DNA of 64,000 nucleotides, taken from contig JANRIN010000305.1 in the NCBI GenBank assembly GCA_033764965.1, positions 13,503 to 77,502 of the forward strand. Direction: 5' to 3'. The translations under genes were made by a program, and so were the position numbers. Shown here piece by piece: positions 8,852-17,262 of this stretch (positions within the stretch are counted from its first letter, which is position 1; each line of letters opens with the position of its first letter). The notes beneath the pieces were generated by a model. It did not search any database, was not told the DNA's origin, and saw only the letters and a list, made by a program, of their open reading frames with translations. This DNA comes from JSC-12 sp033764965 (GTDB taxonomy: Bacteria; Cyanobacteriota; Cyanobacteriia; Leptolyngbyales; Leptolyngbyaceae).

Positions 8852-9334
8852 TTAAAACGGGATATCGTCCAGGTTAGGTTCTGCAACTGCTTCAGGAGCA
8901 GCAAATTTGCCTGCGCTCGCCTTCGCTTTGGGGGTGCTGGTTGATCGTGGAGCGGAAGTGCCATTAGTGCGGGGTGCAGGTGGAGCCGGAGAGCTAGCTG
9001 CTGCCGTTGTTACTGTCGATTGCAAAGAGACTCCATCCAAACGGTGCAGTCGTTGGGCGGTGAGTTCTGCCCGTTTTTCCTTAAATCCTTCGGGACGATC
9101 GATCGTATTCATGGTCAAGCGTCCTTCAATCACCACGCGATCGCCCACATGATAATTCGCTTGAATTTCCTGGGCTAAATTGCCCCAACCCACGACTTTC
9201 AAAGTGGCAGGTGGGTCTTCGGGACGGGAGCCAGGAAACTGAACCAACAATTCAGCTATGGGAGTTTGATTATCGGGTGTAAACCGCAGTTCAGGTTCTT
9301 GAATAATTTCCGCCATCAAAATACAGGTATTCAT
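8852..9334 (-). CDS. ssb: Single-stranded DNA-binding protein
   Basis: Binds ssDNA in replication, recombination and repair. Residues 1-100 form an OB fold (MNTCILMAEIIQEPELRF, then LKVVGWGNLAQEI and VGDRVVIEGRLTMNT). A disordered Ala/Pro/Ser/Thr-rich linker follows, and the protein ends in LDDIPF, the acidic tip that recruits partner proteins in bacterial SSBs. At 160 residues it is in the usual range. The N-terminus is of the cyanobacterial type, close in style to the PriB/Ycf41-like SSBs with short OB strands. It is transcribed toward the lipoprotein gene and away from the ArsA-like ATPase. Confidence 0.88.
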   Translation of the reverse strand: MNTCILMAEIIQEPELRFTPDNQTPIAELLVQFPGSRPEDPPATLKVVGWGNLAQEIQANYHVGDRVVIEGRLTMNTIDRPEGFKEKRAELTAQRLHRLDGVSLQSTVTTAAASSPAPPAPRTNGTSAPRSTSTPKAKASAGKFAAPEAVAEPNLDDIPF

Positions 9335-9533
9335 ACAGGCTCCCTCCGTCGGTGAGCAATTTAGTACAAATGAATTATTTAATCATCTGCAAACGATTTT
9401 AGCAGCTATCGCCGGAATTTACCTGCGAATTTTTCAAGCGTTCGTCATCCTCATAAGCTCAACTCGGCTGGGCAACCGGGGTACTCTCAGTTCAATGAAT
9501 TGTTTTCAATCAATCGATACAACAGGCTACGCC

Positions 9534-11450
9534 ATGAATCGCTACACCACACTACAACTTGCCCTGATTAGCGGTAAAGGGGGCGTTGGTAAAACGACGT
9601 TCTCCTGCGGATTGGCACGATCATGGGCACAACAATTTCCCGCTGATCGCATCCTGCTGCTCTCCACCGATCCAGCCCATTCCCTGGGGGACGTGTTGCA
9701 GCAGCCTGTCACCGATCGCCCCACTCCAGCCCCAGACTTACCCAATTTGCAAATTCAGGCACTCAACGCTGTAGACCTACTGCAAGCCTTCAAAGCAGAT
9801 TACGGACAGGTCTTAGAACTGCTGGTCGAGCGGGGTAGCTTTGTGCAGCGGGAAGACCTCTCTCCGGTGTGGGATTTGAGCTGGCCCGGATTGGATGAAC
9901 TGATGGGCATTCTGGAAATTCAGCGCCTGCTACGAGAACAGGTCGTCGATCGCGTCGTAGTGGACATGGCTCCCAGCGGACATACCCTGAACCTGTTGGG
10001 ATTGATGGATTTTTTGGAGGAATTTCTCGCCGCCCTTGATTTATTCCAGGAAAAGCATCGCGTCATCCAGCAAAGCTTCACAGGCAAAACCACTAGCGAC
10101 AATGCCGACGAGTTCCTATCCCAGATGAAAATAGATCTTGCTGCTGGTCGATCGCTCCTGCAAGATCCCACCCAAACCGCCTGTTTCGTCGTGGCGATCG
10201 CCGAACCCATGAGCTTGTTAGAAACTCGCCGCTTCCTGACTGCCCTCCACACCTTACAAATTCCTTGCGGCGGACTCATCATCAACCACCTCATTCCCCT
10301 TTCCCTAACCCCCCTTGCGAAGCGTGGCGCAGCCTGCCCCCAACCCCCATCCGATCAATCCATCGAGCAACAGCAGCTTCTAGCCGATTTTCTCACCCTG
10401 GCGGATCAGATTCCGGTTTTCACCCTGCCCCAACAAGCCACAGAACCGATCGGCGCTGCTGCCCTCGATCGCTTGTTTGCCCAAATCCAACCCCTGACTC
10501 AGCCGCCTATTGTTCCCCCATTTGTCCCCACCGCTCCGCCAGAACGGATTCCACCTGGATTTGAGGATTTTGTCGCAGCCGGACGACGTTTGATTTTGGT
10601 GGGGGGCAAAGGCGGCGTAGGGAAAACGACTGTTGCAGCAGCGATCGCCTGGGGGATGGCAACTCACCATCCCGATCGTGACATTCGTGTCATTTCCATC
10701 GATCCGGCGCACTCCCTGGGGGATGCGTTTGGAGTGGAGTTGGGGCATGGGGCGATCGCTCTGGCTCCCAACCTGAGTGGGCAAGAAGTTGATGCCGATC
10801 GCGTGTTAGAGCAATTTCGGGAGGAGTATTTGTGGGAACTTGCCAGCATGATGAGTGGCGAATCCAGCGACGGGGAGACCACGCTTAAAGTTGCCTACGG
10901 TCCCGAAGGCTGGCGCAGAATCGTGACCCAATCTCTGCCTGGAATTGACGAAATGTTGTCTTTGATCACCGTGATGGAACTGCTGGAAAGCAATCAACAG
11001 GATTTGATCATTCTGGATACGGCTCCCACCGGACATCTGCTCCGCTTTCTGGAAATGCCTACCGCCATGACCGAGTGGCTTGCCTGGATCTTCAAACTGT
11101 GGATGAAGTATCAAGCGGTGCTGGGTCATGTGGAACTGATGGGACGACTCCGTACCCTGCGGCAACGAGTCATCCAGGCACAAAAAAAGCTAAAAGACCC
11201 ACAGCACACCGAGTTTATTGGCGTTGTTCAAGCTCAAACCGCGATTCTGGCGGAAGCCCAGCGACTCACCCAATCCCTAGACGAATTAGGCATTCATCAG
11301 CGCTACCTGGTTCTCAATCGATACGCTCCAAAACAGGGGACGATCGTCCCCCCCTGTGCTCAAACCGTCATACATTTGCCCAACCTGCCCCGCAACACAA
11401 CCCCACACGAACGGATACAGACTGCTGCATGGTTGTTGTTTGAACCCTGA
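9534..11450 (+). CDS. Double-domain ArsA/Get3-type ATPase
   Basis: Two P-loop ATPase halves are joined in one chain. From the ATG at 9534, the first deviant Walker A (SGKGGVGKTTFSCG) is at about residue 12 and the second (GGKGGVGKTTVAAA) at about residue 355. Each half has the STDPAHSLGD/SIDPAHSLGD switch block and DMAPSGH/DTAPTGH, typical of the ArsA/Get3 family. Bacterial ArsA energises arsenite efflux, but there is no arsB, arsR or arsC here, and metalloid-binding cysteines are not obvious. A role as a tail-anchored-protein or undefined transport-energising ATPase is as likely. A start at 9495 would add 13 residues not typical of the family. A C-rich insertion lies in the first half. Confidence 0.85.
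   Translation: MNRYTTLQLALISGKGGVGKTTFSCGLARSWAQQFPADRILLLSTDPAHSLGDVLQQPVTDRPTPAPDLPNLQIQALNAVDLLQAFKADYGQVLELLVERGSFVQREDLSPVWDLSWPGLDELMGILEIQRLLREQVVDRVVVDMAPSGHTLNLLGLMDFLEEFLAALDLFQEKHRVIQQSFTGKTTSDNADEFLSQMKIDLAAGRSLLQDPTQTACFVVAIAEPMSLLETRRFLTALHTLQIPCGGLIINHLIPLSLTPLAKRGAACPQPPSDQSIEQQQLLADFLTLADQIPVFTLPQQATEPIGAAALDRLFAQIQPLTQPPIVPPFVPTAPPERIPPGFEDFVAAGRRLILVGGKGGVGKTTVAAAIAWGMATHHPDRDIRVISIDPAHSLGDAFGVELGHGAIALAPNLSGQEVDADRVLEQFREEYLWELASMMSGESSDGETTLKVAYGPEGWRRIVTQSLPGIDEMLSLITVMELLESNQQDLIILDTAPTGHLLRFLEMPTAMTEWLAWIFKLWMKYQAVLGHVELMGRLRTLRQRVIQAQKKLKDPQHTEFIGVVQAQTAILAEAQRLTQSLDELGIHQRYLVLNRYAPKQGTIVPPCAQTVIHLPNLPRNTTPHERIQTAAWLLFEP
10292..10352. repeat. C-rich repeat inserted in frame in the ArsA-like gene
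   Basis: The plus strand has CATTCCCCTTTCCCTAACCC, then CTTGCGAAGCGTGGCGCAGC, then CCCCCAACCCCCATCC. It encodes SLTPLAKRGAACPQPPSDQS between conserved blocks LIINHL and QQQLLADF. The KRGAA core (GCGAAGCGTGGCGCAGCC) is, from memory, part of a dispersed cyanobacterial repeat. It looks like a repeat captured inside a gene. Confidence 0.6.
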
Positions 11451-11514
11451 GCGGCACACATGGGAATTTGGGAAAAGCTGCAATTCCGTTGGGCGATCGT
11501 CTAAACGACTCTCA

Positions 11515-13398
11515 CTAAAGCAGCAAATCGAGGGCATCGGTGGGTTGGGTCGTCACCATCACTGGTTCCTGATACAACGGGACGGTAAACGTCACAGTAG
11601 AACCCAACCCCTCACCCATGCTGTAAAAGTTCACCACGCCGCCCATTGCTTCTACCAAACTTTGGGAAATTGCCAACCCCAAACCTGTGCCGCCATAGCG
11701 CCGCGTGCGGGAACCGTCTACCTGGCTGAAGGACTGAAACAGGCGGTCTTGCTTTTCCAAGGAAACGCCGATGCCCGTGTCTGCCACTCGAATCTTGACG
11801 GTGCCTGGCAACTCTTGATCGCGCACTGCCACTTTCTTTTTGATAATTTCCACGCTAATCGTCACGCCGCCTTCGTGAGTGAACTTGATGGCATTCCCCA
11901 CCAGGTTCAACATCACCTGCACCAAGCGCTGATAGTTGCCGTAGAGAATAATTTCGTCGTCGGTGGGGGGTTTTTGAATTTCAAAGCTGAGTTGCCCATC
12001 CCGTACTTGATCTTTACTGCTGGCGTACACTTCCGCCGCATTCAGCAGATCACTCAATTTCACAGGATCGAGTTCAATTTGCAGTCTGCCCGCTTCCAGC
12101 TTGGCAATATCCAAAATGTCATCCAGCACACTCAAGAGGTGCAACGCCGACTGGTGAGCATATTGGACAAACTCAAACTGCTCTTCTGGGTCGTCCACCG
12201 TGCCATCTAGAATCAACTTGAGAAATCCCAATACCCCATTCAAGGGAGTTCGGACTTCGTGGGAGGTATTGGCTAAAAACTCACTCTTCAAGCGGGAGGC
12301 TTCTTCTGCCTGCTGGCGAGCTTCTTCTAAATCCCGTTGTTTTTGCAGCAGGGTGCGGTTGGCGCGTTGCAGTTCGTCGGCAAGGGCTTGGCTGGCGGCG
12401 ATCAGGTTGGCATGGGCGATCGCAGTGCCCACCTGATCCGCCAACTCCTGCATAAACTCCAGTTCCACCTCCGTCCAGCGGCGGGGTTGGTCATCCTGGT
12501 ACAGCACAATCAAGCCATTTGGCTGATCCTGGTAAGAGGTGGTGATGATCAGCATAGAATGCACGATCAAACTCCGCAATGTGGTCGGCTCATCCATCTC
12601 AGTGGAGCCAGGTTCACTGCGTTGGCTGCGGACGTTAATGGGTTTGAGCGTGGCGATCGCAGTCTGCAAGTCGGCATCGTCCGTGGTGGAAAACTCTAAC
12701 CCCACCATGGGGCAAATTTGTCCCCGGCAATACTCGGCTGCTACCTTCACCGTGGGTGCATCTGGTTTATAAGGGCAAACAATGCAACGGCTGACTCCCA
12801 GCACCTGCCCCAACCCTTCTACGGTTTGCTGCCAGATCGTCGGCAGGTCTAACGTTCGCCGAATATTCCAGGCAATTTGGGTCAGCAGTTTATGGTGGCG
12901 ATCGGCGCTGATAGTCAATTCTGGCTCTTTGTCTGCTACTGCAGGGCTGGCAGCAGGACTCTCTTTTTGCAGAGACGTGGGAAGCACACGATCGGGTTTG
13001 GGGATATGCCGTCGCCCCACCACCATCACGGTTGTCGGCACCTGGTCGGGGAGCAACACCGGACTCATCACCAAGTCCAGCGGAATCAGTTGATCCTGGT
13101 AACAAAACTGTGTACTAAACTGTTGTGCCAGTCGCGTCGATAAAACTTCTTGAATGCGAGCCAGGTAAGGCTTGGGGGCGATCGGGCTAAAGGTGGCATC
13201 GAGGTTACTGCCAACCACCTGATCTGCCTGGAGATCGTAGGCATTTGCCTCTTTCCAGAAAAAGGACAAATACCTGCCTTCTGAGTTATGGATAAACACC
13301 AACTCAGTGGGATATTGACTCGCAGAACCTAACGTTGCAGTCAGCTTTGAGTTTGTCGATAAGCTTGATTGATCGTTCACAGGAGAGGTGTCCAGCAT
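11515..13398 (-). CDS. Soluble sensor histidine kinase, PAS-GAF-HisKA-HATPase
   Basis: The 627-residue protein has no membrane segment. Residues about 20-130 form a PAS domain (LVFIHNSEGRYLSFFWKE). Residues 165-335 form a GAF domain with several cysteines (Cys205, 208, 224, 229). A coiled linker (residues 336-370) follows, then a HisKA domain with phosphoacceptor His380 in SHEVRTPLNG. The HATPase domain has an N box (NLVGNAIKFTH), G1 (DTGIGVS) and G2 (GTGLGLAIS). All catalytic motifs are present. No response regulator is adjacent, so it is an orphan kinase. The GAF cysteines do not sit in the usual bilin-binding context, so a light-sensing role is not supported. The ligand is unknown. Confidence 0.92.
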   Translation of the reverse strand: MLDTSPVNDQSSLSTNSKLTATLGSASQYPTELVFIHNSEGRYLSFFWKEANAYDLQADQVVGSNLDATFSPIAPKPYLARIQEVLSTRLAQQFSTQFCYQDQLIPLDLVMSPVLLPDQVPTTVMVVGRRHIPKPDRVLPTSLQKESPAASPAVADKEPELTISADRHHKLLTQIAWNIRRTLDLPTIWQQTVEGLGQVLGVSRCIVCPYKPDAPTVKVAAEYCRGQICPMVGLEFSTTDDADLQTAIATLKPINVRSQRSEPGSTEMDEPTTLRSLIVHSMLIITTSYQDQPNGLIVLYQDDQPRRWTEVELEFMQELADQVGTAIAHANLIAASQALADELQRANRTLLQKQRDLEEARQQAEEASRLKSEFLANTSHEVRTPLNGVLGFLKLILDGTVDDPEEQFEFVQYAHQSALHLLSVLDDILDIAKLEAGRLQIELDPVKLSDLLNAAEVYASSKDQVRDGQLSFEIQKPPTDDEIILYGNYQRLVQVMLNLVGNAIKFTHEGGVTISVEIIKKKVAVRDQELPGTVKIRVADTGIGVSLEKQDRLFQSFSQVDGSRTRRYGGTGLGLAISQSLVEAMGGVVNFYSMGEGLGSTVTFTVPLYQEPVMVTTQPTDALDLLL

Positions 13399-13552
13399 TC
13401 ACTGATCGGCATTCATTAAGTAACTGTGAAAACACATCACTGTGAGAACACAGGCAAATCATTTGGAGCAACATCATGCGGGCAGAAGTCCCCCATCACG
13501 CATCACCAATCTAGCCTCAAATGCCACGATCGCACCCCCCCACCCAGGTTAT

Positions 13553-13783
13553 CTAGTCGTTCCATTCCCCTCTGGGTGGCACAGGCGGGTTCCGGGGTAG
13601 CGATCGAGTCAACTCATCATCCCGGCGTGACTCATTCCGCAACCACTGACGCACCGCCACCTCAATCACTTTGCTGGGATCATTCGTGAGATGCTTAATT
13701 TGCTCCAGCAAGTCTGGGTCTAGACGCACAGAAAGTTCTACTTTTTCAGCGGGTGAATGAGAAGAAAGGACAGAATCATTCAT
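13553..13783 (-). CDS. Small ribbon-helix-helix (CopG-like) protein
   Basis: The 76-residue protein contains VELSVRLDPDLLEQIKHLTN followed by SKVIEVAVRQWL, the strand-helix-helix arrangement of MetJ/Arc/CopG regulators. A charged and Pro-rich tail follows (SLPRNPPVPPRGEWND). Such proteins are often antitoxins, but no toxin gene is visible beside it: the upstream plus strand is lepA and the downstream minus strand is the histidine kinase. It may bind DNA as a dimer. The 370 bases between this gene and lepA hold only the lepA leader. Confidence 0.6.
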   Translation of the reverse strand: MNDSVLSSHSPAEKVELSVRLDPDLLEQIKHLTNDPSKVIEVAVRQWLRNESRRDDELTRSLPRNPPVPPRGEWND

Positions 13784-14049
13784 AAAAAACAGAGGTAAAA
13801 GCTAGATGGAGAATGGACCGAGGCGAGGTTGCACAAGATACCTAATGGAAACAATCCATATTCCCACTTTACGGCACCCCTTCACAAACCCCTCTATGAT
13901 CGTACAAGGCTCCACTCATTCATCCAGGATTACACATCAGATATTCAGAATTGGAGTTGTGCCTTGCTGCCACAGGGATACTTTGGTAAAACTGCCCTAG
14001 CAAAACAGCAGACCCGTTAAAATATGGAGCAGGCACAAAACGTGCTGTT

Positions 14050-14092
14050 TGCCTGAGATACGGGCAAGGAAAGCCTAAATGAGTGCTTTCCT
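14050..14092 (+). other. Two adjacent hairpins in the lepA leader
   Basis: TTGCC followed by GGGCAA (about 14049-14067) forms a short stem. AGGAAAGC (14067-14074) pairs with GCTTTCCT (14085-14092) around a 10-base loop. They lie about 60-100 bases upstream of the lepA start. The role could be an upstream terminator or leader structure; no known riboswitch is recognised. Confidence 0.35.
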
Positions 14093-14154
14093 CTAAGATT
14101 AAGGTTAATAATTTCAACGATTTATTGGATTTCATTACGGATTAAGCCACTCCT

Positions 14155-15963
14155 ATGACTGACGTGCCCGTTTCTCGGATTCGGAATTTTTCGATCATTG
14201 CTCACATCGATCACGGCAAATCCACCCTGGCAGACCGACTCTTGCAAGCTACAGGGACGGTAGATGCGCGGGAAATGAAGGAACAATTCCTGGACAACAT
14301 GGACTTGGAGCGGGAACGGGGCATCACGATCAAGCTTCAGGCAGCCCGCATGAACTATACCGCCCAGGATGGGCAGCACTATGTCTTGAACTTGATTGAC
14401 ACCCCTGGACACGTTGACTTTTCCTATGAAGTGTCACGATCGTTGGCGGCTTGTGAAGGAGCGCTGTTGGTGGTGGATGCGTCCCAGGGCGTGGAGGCAC
14501 AAACCCTGGCAAACGTGTACCTGGCGCTGGAACACGACTTAGAAATTATTCCCGTCCTCAATAAAATTGATCTGCCCGGAGCCGAACCCGATCGCGTCAA
14601 ACAAGAAATCGAAGACATCGTGGGCTTAGATTGCAGTCAGGCAATTTTGGCTTCAGCCAAAGAAGGACTGGGCATTCCCGAAATTCTAGAATCCATTGTG
14701 CACTTGGTGCCGCCGCCTCAAGATACGGTAACAGAGCGGTTACGAGCGTTGATCTTCGATAGCTACTATGATCCCTATCGGGGTGTAATCGTTTATTTCC
14801 GCGTGATGGATGGCAAGGTGAAGCAGGGCGATCGTGTTCGCCTTATGGCATCTGGCAAGGAATATCAAATTGATGAACTGGGCGTTTTATCCCCCAACCA
14901 GGTGCGAGTCGATGAACTCCATGCGGGAGAAGTGGGTTACATTGCCGCTGCCATCAAAGCCGTGGAAGATGCGCGAGTGGGAGATACCATCACCCTGGCA
15001 ACCGCTCCCGCCCTTGAACCCCTGCCAGGTTACGTCGAAGCCAAACCAATGGTCTTTTGTGGACTGTTTCCCACAGATGCCGACCAGTTCGAGGATTTGC
15101 GTGAAGCACTGGAAAAACTGAAGCTGAGCGATGCCGCCTTGAATTACGAGCCAGAAACCTCCAGTGCGATGGGTTTTGGTTTCCGCTGCGGCTTCCTCGG
15201 TTTGCTGCACATGGAAATTGTGCAAGAACGTCTGGAGCGGGAATACAACCTGGATTTGATTACCACGGCTCCTTCTGTGGTGTATCGCGTCACCACCTTG
15301 AAAGGTGAAGTACTTTATATCGACAACCCCAGCCGCTTGCCCGATCCCCAACATCGCGAAAAGATGGAAGAACCCTACGTTCAGGTGGATATCATTACCC
15401 CTGAATCCTTTGTAGGAACCTTGATGGAACTGGCTCAGAGTCGTCGTGGGGTGTTCAAAGATATGAAGTATCTCACCACCGAGCGCACCACGTTGATTTA
15501 CGAATTGCCGTTAGCCGAAGTCGCAACGGACTTTTTTGACCAGATGAAGTCCCGATCGCGGGGCTATGCCAGCATGGAATATCAACTCATCGGCTACCGC
15601 GAAAATCCCCTCGTGAAGCTAGACATTCTGATTAATGGCGATCCGGTTGATCCCCTGGCGACGATCGTTCATCGCGACAAGGCATATGGGGTGGGTCGTG
15701 CCCTGACTGAGAAATTGAAAGAACTGATTCCCCGCCACCAGTTCAAGATCCCGATTCAAGCCTCGATTGGCGCCAAAGTGATTGCCAGCGAACACATTCC
15801 AGCCTTGCGGAAAGACGTGTTAGCCAAGTGCTATGGCGGCGATATTTCCCGGAAGAAAAAACTGTTGCAGAAGCAGGCAAAAGGGAAGAAACGCATGAAG
15901 TCGATCGGCACTGTGGATGTGCCTCAAGAAGCGTTCATGGCAGTGCTGAAGCTAGAATCTTAG
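14155..15963 (+). CDS. lepA: Elongation factor 4 (LepA), ribosomal back-translocase
   Basis: GTPase that acts on stalled or mistranslocated ribosomes. It has 602 residues, the usual length. G motifs are AHIDHGKST (G1), RGITIK (G2), DTPGHVDF (G3), NKIDLPGA (G4) and SAKEGLG (G5). Then come EF-G-like domains II, III and V, and the LepA-specific C-terminal domain with SIGAKVIAS, AKCYGGDISRKKKLL and KGKKRMKSIG. The start at 14155 places TDVPVSRIRNFSIIAHIDHG in the family register. It stands alone on the plus strand, convergent with the adenosyltransferase gene, 13 bases from its end. Confidence 0.98.
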   Translation: MTDVPVSRIRNFSIIAHIDHGKSTLADRLLQATGTVDAREMKEQFLDNMDLERERGITIKLQAARMNYTAQDGQHYVLNLIDTPGHVDFSYEVSRSLAACEGALLVVDASQGVEAQTLANVYLALEHDLEIIPVLNKIDLPGAEPDRVKQEIEDIVGLDCSQAILASAKEGLGIPEILESIVHLVPPPQDTVTERLRALIFDSYYDPYRGVIVYFRVMDGKVKQGDRVRLMASGKEYQIDELGVLSPNQVRVDELHAGEVGYIAAAIKAVEDARVGDTITLATAPALEPLPGYVEAKPMVFCGLFPTDADQFEDLREALEKLKLSDAALNYEPETSSAMGFGFRCGFLGLLHMEIVQERLEREYNLDLITTAPSVVYRVTTLKGEVLYIDNPSRLPDPQHREKMEEPYVQVDIITPESFVGTLMELAQSRRGVFKDMKYLTTERTTLIYELPLAEVATDFFDQMKSRSRGYASMEYQLIGYRENPLVKLDILINGDPVDPLATIVHRDKAYGVGRALTEKLKELIPRHQFKIPIQASIGAKVIASEHIPALRKDVLAKCYGGDISRKKKLLQKQAKGKKRMKSIGTVDVPQEAFMAVLKLES

Positions 15964-15976
15964 CTGTAGAAAATCC

Positions 15977-17128
15977 CTAGAAATCCACACCCCGCTTCAG
16001 GTCTACGCCTTTTTCGGCGTAATGCTTGTGGCAAATCATTTCAGAATGCACGCTGGCAAGATCAAAATACGCGGGTGGATTTTTGCAGCGTCCCGTAATA
16101 ATCACCTCGGTATCACGGGGTTTTCGCAAGAGTGCCTGCACGATCGGCTCCTCTGGCAACAATTCCAGATCCACGGTGGGGTTTAACTCATCCAGAATGA
16201 TGGTTTTGTAAAGCCCAGAAGCGATCGCCGCTCTGGCAATTTCCCAGCCCCGCTCTGCTTCCACATAGTCCAGCTCCTGCTGCTGCCCCCGCCAGACGAT
16301 CGCATCCCGTCCACAGCGTTGATGATCCACCAGATTGGGATAGCTTTGTCGCAGCGCATCGATCGCTGCATCTTCGGTATAGCCAATGCCGCCCTTCAAC
16401 CATTGCATGATCAGCACTCGATGAGATTTATCCTGTCCAATGCCGCGCCCGATCGCTTGCAATGCTTTCCCTAAGGCACTGGTGGATTTGCCTTTTCCGG
16501 CTCCCGTGTAAATTTCAATCCCGTCAATTCCCTGCGCCTTACCCACTGGATGGTAATGGGGACGCATCTCTGAATGCAAATCTGCAATATCTAGCAAGGG
16601 TTGGGGAGCTGCTCGTCCGGTGGCAATCACTTCCATGTGATCGGGCTTGCGCTTGAGGGTGTTCACTACTTCATCCACGGGCAGCAAACCCAAGTCTAGC
16701 ACTGGATTGAGTTCATCCAGCACCACGACTGAGTACAGCCCAGAAGCGATCGCCCCCTTTGCCACATCCCACCCTCGTTGCGCCTCAAATCGGTCAAACT
16801 TGGTGATTTCTTCGGCGTTAAAGTACTCGGCTCGTCCGGTTCTCACCTGGTCGATCAGGTGAGGAAAGCCCCGCTGCAGCGCTTCGATCGCCGCATCTTC
16901 GTCGTAGGTGCGTCCCGGTCCCTTAAGGAACCGCAGCAGCAGCACGCGGGTTTGCCAATCGCTATGGATTCCCAGCCCAATCGATCGCAGCACAACACCT
17001 AGAGCCGCCTGAGACTTGCCCTTGCCCGCTCCATCGTAAACATGAATCTGCCCAATTAACCGCTCAGTCCGGGTTTGGGCGGTGCGAATGCCAACCCCAT
17101 TTCGTACCATTGCTGTCACTGTACCCAT
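15977..17128 (-). CDS. Tandem-duplicated corrinoid adenosyltransferase (CobA/CobO-type)
   Basis: CobA/CobO enzymes transfer the adenosyl group of ATP to cob(I)yrinic acid or cobalamin precursors. This 383-residue protein carries two complete copies. The first has the P-loop YDGAGKGKSQAALG (about residue 33) and VVLDELNPVLDLGLLPVDEV. The second has YTGAGKGKSTSALG (about residue 207) and IILDELNPTVDLELLPEE. Each also has a TGR(A/C)xxP-like block (VIATGRAAPQP, VIITGRCKNPP). A single-domain enzyme is about 180-200 residues, so this is an internal duplication with both ATP sites apparently intact. It is last in the minus-strand run after ccs1. Product specificity is inferred from family. Confidence 0.85.
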   Translation of the reverse strand: MGTVTAMVRNGVGIRTAQTRTERLIGQIHVYDGAGKGKSQAALGVVLRSIGLGIHSDWQTRVLLLRFLKGPGRTYDEDAAIEALQRGFPHLIDQVRTGRAEYFNAEEITKFDRFEAQRGWDVAKGAIASGLYSVVVLDELNPVLDLGLLPVDEVVNTLKRKPDHMEVIATGRAAPQPLLDIADLHSEMRPHYHPVGKAQGIDGIEIYTGAGKGKSTSALGKALQAIGRGIGQDKSHRVLIMQWLKGGIGYTEDAAIDALRQSYPNLVDHQRCGRDAIVWRGQQQELDYVEAERGWEIARAAIASGLYKTIILDELNPTVDLELLPEEPIVQALLRKPRDTEVIITGRCKNPPAYFDLASVHSEMICHKHYAEKGVDLKRGVDF

Positions 17129-17262
17129 GCTGCTCTATCCTAGCGAAGTTTGCCTGGTGGCGGAAATGCGATCGCAGGCTGACGCTATATATAGCGTATT
17201 TAAGACAATTTTTGTCGAAAAGAACGCAGTTTATTTGAGGGATCTGCCCTCTAAGCACAAGC

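Noticed and set aside
11356..12210. 284-codon plus-strand ORF overlapping the ArsA-like gene end and antisense to the histidine kinase
   Set aside because: The kinase frame has all catalytic motifs; this frame has none and is a shadow.
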